Part shown: piece by piece, positions 24,726 to 32,584 of the stretch | Position numbering within the stretch: position 1 is the first letter of the stretch | How the letters are laid out: each line of letters begins with the position of its first letter | Assembly: GCA_001464455.1 (NCBI GenBank) | Contig: LNEI01000012.1 | Span: forward strand, 1-64,000 | Source of the DNA: Acidobacteria bacterium Ga0077534 | GTDB taxonomy: Bacteria; Acidobacteriota; Blastocatellia; Pyrinomonadales; Pyrinomonadaceae | DNA: 64,000 nucleotides | Direction: 5' to 3' | Notes under the pieces: generated by a model | Databases searched by the model: none | What the model saw: the letters and a program-made list of their open reading frames with translations, nothing else | Told to the model about the DNA's origin: nothing | Program-made: the position numbers and the translations under genes

Positions 24726-26156
24726 ATGTACGAATTTGCCGTTACACCAGCCATTACTCAGCTCCGCCGACCCGGCGTGATCATTACCGAGGTTACGGCG
24801 GACAGTCTAGGCGAGGAGCTCGAACTTGAGCCGCACGACCGGATCGTGAGGGTCAATGGGCGGCCGGTGCGTGATTATCTGGATTTTCGATTCCAGACGG
24901 CGGGTGAGACCGAGCTTACTTTTCAGGTCAAAAAGCCGGACGGTGAGACGATCGAGATCGAATTTGACCGCGACGAATCCGAGGATTTCGGGCTGATGTT
25001 CGAGCAGATCGTGCCCCGACAATGCGCCAACGAATGCCTGTTCTGCTTTTGTAAAGGAAACCCTGACGACGCTCGTCCTTCGCTATTCGTCCGTGACGAA
25101 GACATCCGCCTTTCGTTCCTTTACGGCAATTACACCACCCTTTCGTCAGTTACGGACGATGAGATGAACCGTATCATCGAGCAGCGTCTCTCGCCGCAGT
25201 ATGTCTCGGTGCATGCAACGGACTTGAAAACGCGGGCGTATCTGCTCGGTGTCGATGAAAAACGTGCGGATATTTTCGATAAGTTTCAGAGGCTGCTCGA
25301 TAACGGCATTGAGATCCATGCCCAAGTCGTTCTTTGTCCGGAGATAAACGACGGGGCACAGCTCGAAAAAACTCTTCGCGACCTCGCTGCAAATTATCCT
25401 AAGGTCGTATCGGCCGCGATCGTTCCGGTGGCTTTGACGCGTTACAACACGGACGAGCGGCTGACCCGAGTCACGCCGGAATTTTGCCACCGGACGATCA
25501 AAGAGGTCGAGAAGCTTCAGAAAGAGTTCCGAAAGACGCTCGGGGTCACGTTTGCTTTCCTTGGCGACGAGATCTACATAAAAGCGGGCGTTGAGGTGCC
25601 GTCGCGACGACATTACGGTAATTATCCGCAGATCGAAGATGGGGTCGGGATGGTGCGGTCGTTTGTTACGAAGTTCGAAAAGCTGCTCGCCAAGGCCGAA
25701 CCACCTGCGTCAGCAAGTGGCCGCAACGGCCGGCATGATGAACGCACCCACCCGTTCGCGGTACTGCCCAATGCTCCGTCTGGTGCGACGTCTGAATCGT
25801 CCGCTGCCGCTGGCGGCACGGGCTTTGGGACAATGCTGACCGGCGAGATGTTCGCGCCGATCCTGCGCGAGCAGGTCGACAAATTCAACCTGAAGTATGG
25901 CACGAGGCTTCACGTTCTAGCCGTGCCGAATACCTATTTTGGGGGCGATGTCTCGGTCGCCGGGCTCCTTACGGGGCAGGACCTGCTGGCGGTTCGCGAC
26001 CAGATAGTCGGTGATTTTGTTACCATCCCTAAGATCACCATCAAATCCGACGAACCTATATTCCTCGATGGAATGAGGTTCGAGGAGCTTCAATCGAAGT
26101 TTGCCGTACCTGTGATCCCGGTCGATATTGACTTTTTCTCAGAGATCTCAAGTTAA
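24726..26156 (+). CDS. DUF512 protein (PDZ plus Fe-S/radical-SAM-like) with repeat insertion
   Basis: A 476-residue DUF512-family protein. An N-terminal PDZ-like domain (VIITEVTADSLGEELELEPHDRIVRVNGRPVRDYLDFRF, about 18-58) precedes the cysteine cluster PRQCANECLFCFCKGNPDDARPSLFVRDEDIRLSFLYGNYTTL (about 97-140), which resembles a radical-SAM Fe-S site. The C-terminal DUF512 module resumes with TGEMFAPILREQVDKF and ends with FLDGMRFEEL. Residues about 324-367 (beginning EPPASASGRNG) are an insertion including an R1 repeat between two conserved parts. Biological role unknown. Confidence 0.85.
   Translation: MYEFAVTPAITQLRRPGVIITEVTADSLGEELELEPHDRIVRVNGRPVRDYLDFRFQTAGETELTFQVKKPDGETIEIEFDRDESEDFGLMFEQIVPRQCANECLFCFCKGNPDDARPSLFVRDEDIRLSFLYGNYTTLSSVTDDEMNRIIEQRLSPQYVSVHATDLKTRAYLLGVDEKRADIFDKFQRLLDNGIEIHAQVVLCPEINDGAQLEKTLRDLAANYPKVVSAAIVPVALTRYNTDERLTRVTPEFCHRTIKEVEKLQKEFRKTLGVTFAFLGDEIYIKAGVEVPSRRHYGNYPQIEDGVGMVRSFVTKFEKLLAKAEPPASASGRNGRHDERTHPFAVLPNAPSGATSESSAAAGGTGFGTMLTGEMFAPILREQVDKFNLKYGTRLHVLAVPNTYFGGDVSVAGLLTGQDLLAVRDQIVGDFVTIPKITIKSDEPIFLDGMRFEELQSKFAVPVIPVDIDFFSEISS
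25698..25826. repeat. R1-containing insertion inside DUF512 gene
   Basis: The segment starts with the R1 form GAACCACCTGCGTCAGCAAG and ends with a looser inverted match (CCGCTGCCGCTGGCGGCAC). It is translated in frame as EPPASASG ... AAAGGTG. Confidence 0.65.
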
Positions 26157-26182
26157 AAAAATGGCGGGCATCGCTGCCCGCC
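26156..26182 (-). terminator. Terminator of the tonB cluster
   Basis: On the minus strand GGCGGGCA/TGCCCGCC (perfect 8-bp stem, 4-base loop, plus-strand 26163-26182) is followed by a T6 tract. It lies between the last TonB gene and the convergent DUF512 gene, so it may serve both. Confidence 0.75.
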
Positions 26183-26211
26183 TAGCGGAGTATGAACGTC
26201 ATCATGTCGTC

Positions 26212-27048
26212 CTAGGAGAAGTGATAGTTGATTATTCCTGAAGCCTTAACCGGTTCGCCTGAAAGAAGCGTCGGAATGAACTTAGCCTGCTTCGCAGCTG
26301 CCTCCGAAGATGCTCGGAGCATCTGATTGCCCGAGACCGCGCTTGCCGAAACTACATTCCCTTTCTCGTCGATCAATACCTGCACGCTTACCGTTCCCTG
26401 TGCATTTACCATCTTTGCGGCCGACGGAACCGCAGGCATCGGCAGATTCGTTGCACGGCCGTTAACGACGCCGAGCGAACGGATAACAGGCTTTTCTTCG
26501 ACTTTTCGCACTGGCGGCGGAGGTGGCACTTCTTCTTTCTCAACCTTTGCGACAACTCCATCGCCCGTCGCTAGCCCGCTGGTGTCCGTGCCGTTGCCAC
26601 CCTGTCCGCGTCCCGCAACCCCGGTGCTGCCGGCGTCGTTATCAAATTCGCCAACAACAAAATATCGATCAGCCGGCCGGGCCTTCTGCGTCGAAGCAAC
26701 TGTGGAAACTGTTGTCGGTACGGTTGTCGGCGACTCGTTAATGCTGGCGACATTGGCCTGCCGGGTCGTCACGATCGGAGCCGCTGCAGGCCCTGGTTTT
26801 GGCTTCGCTTCGGGTCTAGGAGCAGTTTCCAACTCCGGAAGCTTCTGCTCAGCCTGCGTGTCGACCGGTGCGATCAGCTCGACCATGTCCATGTCGTTTA
26901 GATCGAGGCTCAGGTTGACCGCAAATAGGCTAAACACCATGGCCGCCGAAAGCGATACAAAAAGAAGCAGCGATGTAACTATGAAATACGACTTTCGATT
27001 GGCTCCGGCTTTTGTATCCGGCTGTGTTTCGATCAATTCTTCAAACAT
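26212..27048 (-). CDS. TonB-like energy transducer, paralogue 3
   Basis: A 278-residue protein: a cytoplasmic N-terminus, one membrane span at about 22-46 (YFIVTSLLLFVSLSAAMVFSLFA), a Pro/Ala-rich periplasmic linker (APRPEAKPKPGPAAAP and PPPPPVRKVEEKP), and a TonB C-terminal domain at about 205-278 (MPAVPSAAKMVNAQGTVSVQVLIDEKGNVVSASAVSG ... AAAKQAKFIPTLLSGEPVKASGIINYHF). The domain normally contacts the TonB box of outer-membrane transporters. No ExbB/ExbD genes are in the window. Third of three tandem paralogues, followed by a terminator. Confidence 0.87.
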   Translation of the reverse strand: MFEELIETQPDTKAGANRKSYFIVTSLLLFVSLSAAMVFSLFAVNLSLDLNDMDMVELIAPVDTQAEQKLPELETAPRPEAKPKPGPAAAPIVTTRQANVASINESPTTVPTTVSTVASTQKARPADRYFVVGEFDNDAGSTGVAGRGQGGNGTDTSGLATGDGVVAKVEKEEVPPPPPVRKVEEKPVIRSLGVVNGRATNLPMPAVPSAAKMVNAQGTVSVQVLIDEKGNVVSASAVSGNQMLRASSEAAAKQAKFIPTLLSGEPVKASGIINYHFS

Positions 27049-27138
27049 TTCTTATCCCTCCGTGGATCGTGCGATCCTCAGTACCACTAGATAATACGGA
27101 ACTGTCAGTGCCCTGAACGCAAAGTTATGCAAACAAAC

Positions 27139-27166
27139 GTAGGGCCGCATTTACATGCGACCCTAC
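27139..27166 (-). promoter_or_regulatory. Intergenic hairpin between TonB paralogues 2 and 3
   Basis: An 11-bp stem with one G-T pair (GTAGGGYCGCA with TGCGRCCCTAC) between the second and third TonB genes. No minus-strand U-tract. It is possibly a processing or attenuation hairpin. Confidence 0.5.
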
Positions 27167-27193
27167 ATATGTAAAGAAATCTTTTTTAACCGA

Positions 27194-28051
27194 TCATCCG
27201 TTGAAGTTATAGATGATCGTGCCGCTGATCTTGATCGGTTCGCCCGAAAGCACCGTTGGTGAGAATCGCGCTCTGCGAGCCGCACTCTCGGCTGAAGCCT
27301 TGAGTAATGGGTGGCCCGAGACTGCGTCGGCTGATACGACCGAGCCCTTTTCATCGATCAGTACCCGAACACTTACCTGGCCTCGCGCGTTGACCGCTTT
27401 GGCAGCTGACGGGTAGACCGGTATCGGCAGGCTAGTTGCTTTACCGTTGATCACGCCCATCGACCGTGTGACGGGTTTTCTCGGCGGCGTCGGCGTAGGA
27501 ATGACCTTTACCGGCGGCGGCGGAGGAGGCGTTTCTTCGACGACCCTTGCGACCGTTTCAGTAGATGGAGCAAGACCGGTCGCAGTTCCGGTCGAACCTT
27601 CTCCATTTCCGCGGCCTGATGAGGCAACGGGTGCCGGATCAGAATCCAGATTTCCGATCACGAACTGTCCCGAACTCGGTCGTTCCTTTTGAGTATTTTG
27701 AACGGTCGAGACGGCGGTCGGCGTCTCTCGAGGAGACTCATCGACCCTTGCGACGACCGCTTGCCTCGTCGGTAATTTTGGCGCGGACGTTGGTGCCGCC
27801 TGCTGCTCCGTCTGCCGTGGAGCTGGAGCCGGTTCTGGAAGTTTCGGCTCGTCCGGCGGCATTTCCACCGGAGCGATCAGTTCCGTCAGCTCAAAGCTGT
27901 TCGTTCCCAGATCTAACTCTTCGGCGAAAAGGCTCGCCACGAGGGCGACCGACAGGCCGACCGACAAAACGATCCCTGACACCAGAAAGTACCCCTTGCG
28001 ATCCCTTAACTGTGTCGATTCTGGTTGTGTAAGTATCAATTTATCAAACAT
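27194..28051 (-). CDS. TonB-like energy transducer, paralogue 2
   Basis: A 285-residue paralogue with the same layout: an N-terminal span at about 23-46 (GYFLVSGIVLSVGLSVALVASLFA), the motif FELTELIAPVEMP after it, a Pro-rich linker (KLPEPAPAPRQTEQQ and a PPPPPP run), and a TonB_C domain (YPSAAKAVNARGQVSVRVLIDEKGSVVSADAVSGHPLLKASAESAARRARFSPTVLSGEPIKISGTIIYNF). The end differs from paralogue 3 mainly in the linker. Shared parts of the three copies point to tandem duplication. Confidence 0.87.
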   Translation of the reverse strand: MFDKLILTQPESTQLRDRKGYFLVSGIVLSVGLSVALVASLFAEELDLGTNSFELTELIAPVEMPPDEPKLPEPAPAPRQTEQQAAPTSAPKLPTRQAVVARVDESPRETPTAVSTVQNTQKERPSSGQFVIGNLDSDPAPVASSGRGNGEGSTGTATGLAPSTETVARVVEETPPPPPPVKVIPTPTPPRKPVTRSMGVINGKATSLPIPVYPSAAKAVNARGQVSVRVLIDEKGSVVSADAVSGHPLLKASAESAARRARFSPTVLSGEPIKISGTIIYNFNG

Positions 28052-28149
28052 TTCTAACCCTCCGTGTGCGGAACCTTCCGCTTCTAATGATTAGAAGCAC
28101 TTATACATAAAAACGTTTACGCTAATAGTGCAAAGATTTGTAAATGGGG

Positions 28150-28181
28150 CGACGGGCCATCTGCCGATCGGTGGCCCGTCG
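28150..28181 (-). promoter_or_regulatory. Intergenic hairpin between TonB paralogues 1 and 2
   Basis: A perfect 10-bp stem CGACGGGCCA/TGGCCCGTCG with a 12-base loop, just after the first TonB gene stop. Possible attenuator between duplicated genes. Confidence 0.5.
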
Positions 28182-28191
28182 TAAGGGCGGG

Positions 28192-29013
28192 CTATCTGAG
28201 GAAGTTGTAAGTTATAACACCCGTTACCTTTACGGGTACGTCCGAGAGACGCGTGGGCGAAAAGCGGGCACCCTTGGCGGCTCGTTCAGCCTCAGGGCGA
28301 AGCATCACATGGCCGGTTACGGCGTTCGCTGAGATCACGCGGCCGGTCTCGTCGATCGTGACCTGTACCGTCACCTGGCCCTGAGCTCCGGCGGCTTTGG
28401 CGATCGATGAATAGAGCGGTTTCGGAAGACTAAGGGCCTGACCGTTTAGAACCCCCTTTGAAACCGATTTCGGCACCTGCGGCTTTTTGATGGCCGGCGG
28501 CGGCGTCGATCCTTCCGGATCGGACTCTTGAGCTTTTGCCGTTGTAGATTCACCAGTGCTTAATCCGCCCGGGCCAGACGGGCTTGCGTCGCGGCCGGTT
28601 CCGCCCGGATTTCCGGGGTTCGTATCAAACCTCCCGGTGACGAATCTTCCTGTCTCGGGTCGTTCCATGTAGGTATTGCGGGTCGTCGAAACTGGCGGAA
28701 TATCCGTGGGCACTTCGTTGATATTCGCCATGTTGACGACGCGAGTAGCAACCTGACTGGTCGATGGCGAAGAGTTTTGTGCCTGTGGCCGCTCCGGTTC
28801 CGGCTCTGGATCAGCCGGGGCCATCTGGTCGGGGGCGATCATCTCTACAAGTTCAAAATTGCCTGTACCCAGGCCGAGTTCCGAGGCAAATATGCTGTAC
28901 ACAAGGCCCGTCGACAAGAGAAGACTTGCGGCCGCTAATGAAACGACAAAATAACGGCGGCGATCCTTAAGTTCGGCGCCCTGAGATTTGCTTTCTACCA
29001 ATTGATCAAACAT
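28192..29013 (-). CDS. TonB-like energy transducer, paralogue 1
   Basis: A 273-residue protein, first of three in tandem. An N-terminal span (RRYFVVSLAAASLLLSTGLVYSIFA, about 19-43), FELVEMIAPDQM as in its paralogues, a Pro/Gly/Ser-rich linker with PSTSQVATR and GGTGRDASPSGPGG, and a TonB_C domain (LYSSIAKAAGAQGQVTVQVTIDETGRVISANAVTGHVMLRPEAERAAKGARFSP). Expected to sit in the inner membrane and span the periplasm. Divergent linkers and conserved ends suggest different partners or dosage. Confidence 0.87.
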   Translation of the reverse strand: MFDQLVESKSQGAELKDRRRYFVVSLAAASLLLSTGLVYSIFASELGLGTGNFELVEMIAPDQMAPADPEPEPERPQAQNSSPSTSQVATRVVNMANINEVPTDIPPVSTTRNTYMERPETGRFVTGRFDTNPGNPGGTGRDASPSGPGGLSTGESTTAKAQESDPEGSTPPPAIKKPQVPKSVSKGVLNGQALSLPKPLYSSIAKAAGAQGQVTVQVTIDETGRVISANAVTGHVMLRPEAERAAKGARFSPTRLSDVPVKVTGVITYNFLR

Positions 29014-29109
29014 TATCCAGATCCTCCTAAAGCGTCGGTGCCAGCCGCTTGGAGAGTTTAGACACCGTTGAGGATCGAATGTTCCGTTTGAAGAGAAATA
29101 AATTTCGGA

Positions 29110-29925
29110 TCAGGCTGCGAGCAGTGGATTGTACATCATGATCGCGTGGTTTTCGGTGACCAGCTTTTCTTCGGTCATGCCGTCGATCAGGCTGGTTCTT
29201 CGCTGCCAGATGCGGTTGTGCCGCGTGTAACCACCCCACGGCTGCATTTTTATGAGGTGATCGGTCTCGTAGATCTCGAACTTATCTTCTGCGGGACGGC
29301 TCGACATCAATTCGCCGTTTAGATACTCATCGTCGATCCAGAGGTTGAGCTGAAAAGTGTCTTTCGTATCATTTCGCAGCTGCAGATCGATGTAGTTATA
29401 CGCAAGCGTCGCTCCGCAAGCGAACGGGATACTTCGGTTGATGTCGGGAAAGACGTCGAACCCGTGGCGATATCGCTCGGTGACCGTTAAAGGCGAGTGG
29501 AGAGCCATCCAGTAGATCAGATTGCCAAGCTGACAGAGCCCGCCGCCGATGCCTTTTTCGATCTTGCCGTTATGCAGAACCAGCCCTTCGAGAAAGCCGC
29601 GTCTCGCGGTCGGCCGCCCAACCATCCGCCAGATCGAAAATCGCTCGCCCGGCCTGATGACGACGCCATCGATCCGCTCGATCGCCAACCGGAGGTTTGT
29701 CACCTTGTTGTGCTGCAGATACATCTCGACATCGCGAAGCGGCCTTAGAATAAAGGAGCGATGACGGATGAGCGAATGATCGAGCTTTATGTTCGTGTCG
29801 CAGCGAGCGAAACTGTTCGAGTCCTTCAGCCACTCAAATTGCCGTTTAAGCGTGAAATATTCACGGCCGATAACGCTACGCAAATAGCTGCGTTTTATAG
29901 GTTTAGGTAATGCTTTGCTGTCCAT
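29110..29925 (-). CDS. VanW family protein
   Basis: A 271-residue VanW-like protein. The family core is VIRPGERFSIWRMVGRPTARRGFLEGLVLHNGKIEKGIGGGLCQLGNLIYWMALHSPLTVTERYRHGFD (about 107-175), with the GGGLCQ motif and a later ATLAYNYIDLQLRND. No clear signal peptide or membrane span: the N-terminus (KPIKRSYLRSVIGREYFTLKRQFEWL) is basic. VanW genes accompany some vancomycin-resistance clusters, but most are elsewhere and have no assigned activity. None of vanRSHAX is present here, so no resistance role is claimed. Confidence 0.85.
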   Translation of the reverse strand: MDSKALPKPIKRSYLRSVIGREYFTLKRQFEWLKDSNSFARCDTNIKLDHSLIRHRSFILRPLRDVEMYLQHNKVTNLRLAIERIDGVVIRPGERFSIWRMVGRPTARRGFLEGLVLHNGKIEKGIGGGLCQLGNLIYWMALHSPLTVTERYRHGFDVFPDINRSIPFACGATLAYNYIDLQLRNDTKDTFQLNLWIDDEYLNGELMSSRPAEDKFEIYETDHLIKMQPWGGYTRHNRIWQRRTSLIDGMTEEKLVTENHAIMMYNPLLAA

Positions 29926-29966
29926 GCGGCGGCCGTTCTGCTACTCGAATCGAGATTGTAGCACAA

Positions 29967-29994
29967 CTCAGAACCACCTGCGTTAGTGGCGGTG
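29967..29994. repeat. R1 element, intergenic copy
   Basis: CTCAGAACCACCTGCGTTAG and a GGCGGTG end, between vanW and xdhC. It shows that R1 also exists outside genes. Confidence 0.72.
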
Positions 29995-30036
29995 CGTGCG
30001 TCTGGCGTACATGGTTTGAAGGTGCTTGCCACCCGA

Positions 30037-31032
30037 TCATGCGGGCGGTTCCGCCGCGTTTCGGACCGCGATGATCTCCGCAGCGATCGAAACTGCGATC
30101 TCCTCTGGCGTTTGGCTGTTGATCATAACGCCAATGGGAGCATGGATCGTAGCAAGCCTCTCCTGATCAAGCCCCTCGAAGCGAAGCTCCCTCATAAGCG
30201 TCGCCATCTTCGCCTTACTTCCCAGAACACCGAAATACCTAAGGTCTCGGCCGATCAACTGCCGAATGACAACTGCGTCGCTTGCATAACCGAGCGTCAT
30301 CACCGCGACGAAAATATTCGGATCATCTGGAACATACTGACCGATATTCTCATAGGAATCGACGATCGTAACGTCATCGGCAAACTCGTTTTTCAGAAGG
30401 GTATTCAACTCAGGCCGGTCGTCGAGGATCCGGATCCGAAAATTCAATCCTGTCATTAGCCCACTCAGGGCAAGGGCGCAATGGCCGCCGCCGATGATGA
30501 TGAGTTCATTAGCGGGAGCGACTCGCTCCTGATAAACAAAGTCGTCTTCGTTAGACTTTGAAAAGTAGCGAGGGGAGTTTTCACTGGCATTTTCAACAAT
30601 TTGGAATCGCAAATCTGAAACTTTAAATACTGCGGGCATTCGTCTATCGAGACTCCCGGCGATAGCATCAACAGATTCTAGATCGGCGGGCGTGAGAAGT
30701 TGCAAGATAACGGCCTGTCGGCCCGAACAGATCATGCCGCTGGCGTCGGGTGAGTGTTTTTGGTGGACCTGCTGGATCAATTCCGAGTGTGCAGACGCGG
30801 TCGCTACCGCTCCCGGTTCTGACAAAAGGGCTCGCGCCTTTTCAACGAGATTTACCTCCATCAACCCGCCGCCGATGCTTCCGTGCAGTTCGCCGTCCGA
30901 TGCGACCGACATTTTGTAACCAGCTCGTCCGGGGCTCGAACCGGAGCTTTCGGCGACCACCAGAAGCACTACTTGCTGGCTGACTTCAAGCTTCGACCGA
31001 ACAAATCGCCAGAATTCGATTTCCTTTCGCAC
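30037..31032 (-). CDS. xdhC: XdhC/CoxI-family protein with repeat insertion
   Basis: A 331-residue XdhC-type factor that binds molybdenum cofactor and supports xanthine dehydrogenase maturation. The N-terminal XdhC_CoxI domain has SSGSSPGRAGYKMSVASDGELHGSIGGGLME (about 30-60). The C-terminal Rossmann-like part begins LIIIGGGHCALALSGLMTGLNFRIRILDDRPE and contains VTLGYASDAVVIRQLIGR. Residues about 68-78 (LSEPGAVATAS) are a translated R2 repeat, also found in the MPG glycosylase gene. XdhA/XdhB lie about 2-6 kb away on the same strand. Confidence 0.83.
   Translation of the reverse strand: MRKEIEFWRFVRSKLEVSQQVVLLVVAESSGSSPGRAGYKMSVASDGELHGSIGGGLMEVNLVEKARALLSEPGAVATASAHSELIQQVHQKHSPDASGMICSGRQAVILQLLTPADLESVDAIAGSLDRRMPAVFKVSDLRFQIVENASENSPRYFSKSNEDDFVYQERVAPANELIIIGGGHCALALSGLMTGLNFRIRILDDRPELNTLLKNEFADDVTIVDSYENIGQYVPDDPNIFVAVMTLGYASDAVVIRQLIGRDLRYFGVLGSKAKMATLMRELRFEGLDQERLATIHAPIGVMINSQTPEEIAVSIAAEIIAVRNAAEPPA
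30799..30827. repeat. R2 element inside xdhC
   Basis: Minus-strand TTTTGTCAGAACCGGGAGCG plus GTAGCGACC. It matches 40936-40964 in the MPG gene at nearly every base, in the same reading frame. Confidence 0.8.
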
Positions 31033-31147
31033 GAGAAATAATAGACCGATTCGGCACCGAAGCGCGAGACGGCGAAATTTTTACGGAACCAAATTGCGCC
31101 AAAGCACGTTTGTGAATCTATCGCGACGGCCCCGTCGCCAATTTCTT

Positions 31148-32584
31148 ATGAGATCTACGATAGCAATTCTTACACTTACTATATTTTCGTTTTTTAGCAC
31201 CCCGGCGACCGCTCAGGTGAATGAAAAATGGCTCGAAGATTATACGTTCATGAAGAAATCCATGTCCGAAGCCTATGCAAATCTTGAGTGGGCGAGAACG
31301 AAGCTTGACCTCGTTGAGCTCGACAAAAGGACGACCGACGCCTTAAGACAAGCCGATTCTGATGCCGCGGCCCGTAAGGTGCTCGATCAGTTTCTCGCCG
31401 AGTTTCGCGATGGCCATCTGCGGCTTCAGGAACAAAAAACTGGAAGTGCTCCGCAGAAAACGGCCATTCCCCCAGATGCGACCGCTTCCAAAGCGTGCGG
31501 CGATATGGGTTATCGGCTGCGGATGGCAAAATTTTCGACGCCGTTCGAGACCCTACCTGATTTTCGTCGGGTCAATGCGGCTACGGACCCTTTTCCGTCC
31601 GGGGTCTTTCCGCTGAGCAGCTCAAAAACTGTCGCAATTATCAAGATCCCGATATTTATGCCGCAAGGCTATTTTGGCCTTTGCAACGCGGCCTGGGAAG
31701 AGGTCAGAACAAAGCTAACGGCCCCTTGCGACGACAAATGCGTCGACGGCATCAACCGACGAGTGGAGGAAATGCTGACCAAGAAGCTCGTGGATCAGAT
31801 AGGACAGCTTACCGAGCTTAAACCAGAACATTTGATAGTGGATATCGGCGGTAACGGCGGCGGTAATGATTGGGTGAAGACCGTAGCAGGCATGCTCTCG
31901 CCGCAACCGCTGCGGCCGATCAGGTTTGGCTTTATTCGCCATCCTCATTGGGTGCCGATTCTGGAAGGAAACCTCGGGCCGATCAACGCCGATCTCGCCC
32001 GCAAAGATCTATCGGATAAGCAGCGTACGGTTCTCGTTGAGGCGAAAAGACGACTCGAAAAGCTGGTTGCCGAGGCCAAATCTCCATGCGATATGTCGTT
32101 CGTATGGACGACGAACGAGCCGCGTAAGAACTGCACCAGACTAAACTCCGAGCCGACCTATTCAAGCGGCCTATTCGAACGGCTCGATCCGGAAATATTG
32201 AATGGATTGAGTTCGCGAAAGATCCTCTACAAGGATACGGAATTGGCCGGAACGCCGGTCTTAAAACAAAACCCTATCCTGCTGGTTGACCGCCGCACCG
32301 CGTCTGCGTCAGAGATGCTGGCTTCGCTGATGCAGATCTCAGGTTCAGCGACCGTTATTGGGGAAAAAACTGCGGGTGCCGGCTGCGGATATGTTGACGG
32401 CGGGACGAAATATTTCCTGCCAAACAGCAAGCTACGGCTCTGGATGCCCGACTGCGTCCGCTATCGGGCCGATGGTGTCAATGAGGTCGAAGGGATAAAG
32501 CCGGATGTCGTTCTGTGGGAAACTAACGCCGATCCGGCGACTCGATCGGCCAAGGTGTTGGAATATTTGTCGTCTTTGAAGTAG
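31148..32584 (+). CDS. S41-family peptidase-like protein, exported
   Basis: A 478-residue exported protein. A signal peptide (MRSTIAILTLTIFSFFSTPATAQ) begins at the ATG at 31148; the longer upstream frame starts with non-signal sequence. The C-terminal half is S41/tail-specific protease-like: LIVDIGGNGGGNDWVKTVAGML, ILLVDRRTASASEMLASLMQISGSATVIGEKTAGAG (nucleophile Ser in the TASASEM block), and GIKPDVVLWE. No PDZ domain is obvious. A Cys-rich insertion (APCDDKCVDG, SPCDMSF, KNCTR) suggests disulfides. Likely periplasmic; substrate unknown. Confidence 0.82.
   Translation: MRSTIAILTLTIFSFFSTPATAQVNEKWLEDYTFMKKSMSEAYANLEWARTKLDLVELDKRTTDALRQADSDAAARKVLDQFLAEFRDGHLRLQEQKTGSAPQKTAIPPDATASKACGDMGYRLRMAKFSTPFETLPDFRRVNAATDPFPSGVFPLSSSKTVAIIKIPIFMPQGYFGLCNAAWEEVRTKLTAPCDDKCVDGINRRVEEMLTKKLVDQIGQLTELKPEHLIVDIGGNGGGNDWVKTVAGMLSPQPLRPIRFGFIRHPHWVPILEGNLGPINADLARKDLSDKQRTVLVEAKRRLEKLVAEAKSPCDMSFVWTTNEPRKNCTRLNSEPTYSSGLFERLDPEILNGLSSRKILYKDTELAGTPVLKQNPILLVDRRTASASEMLASLMQISGSATVIGEKTAGAGCGYVDGGTKYFLPNSKLRLWMPDCVRYRADGVNEVEGIKPDVVLWETNADPATRSAKVLEYLSSLK

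Noticed and set aside
29110-29925. Vancomycin resistance locus
   Set aside because: Only a VanW-family gene is present; none of the ligase, reductase, dipeptidase or regulator genes is nearby.
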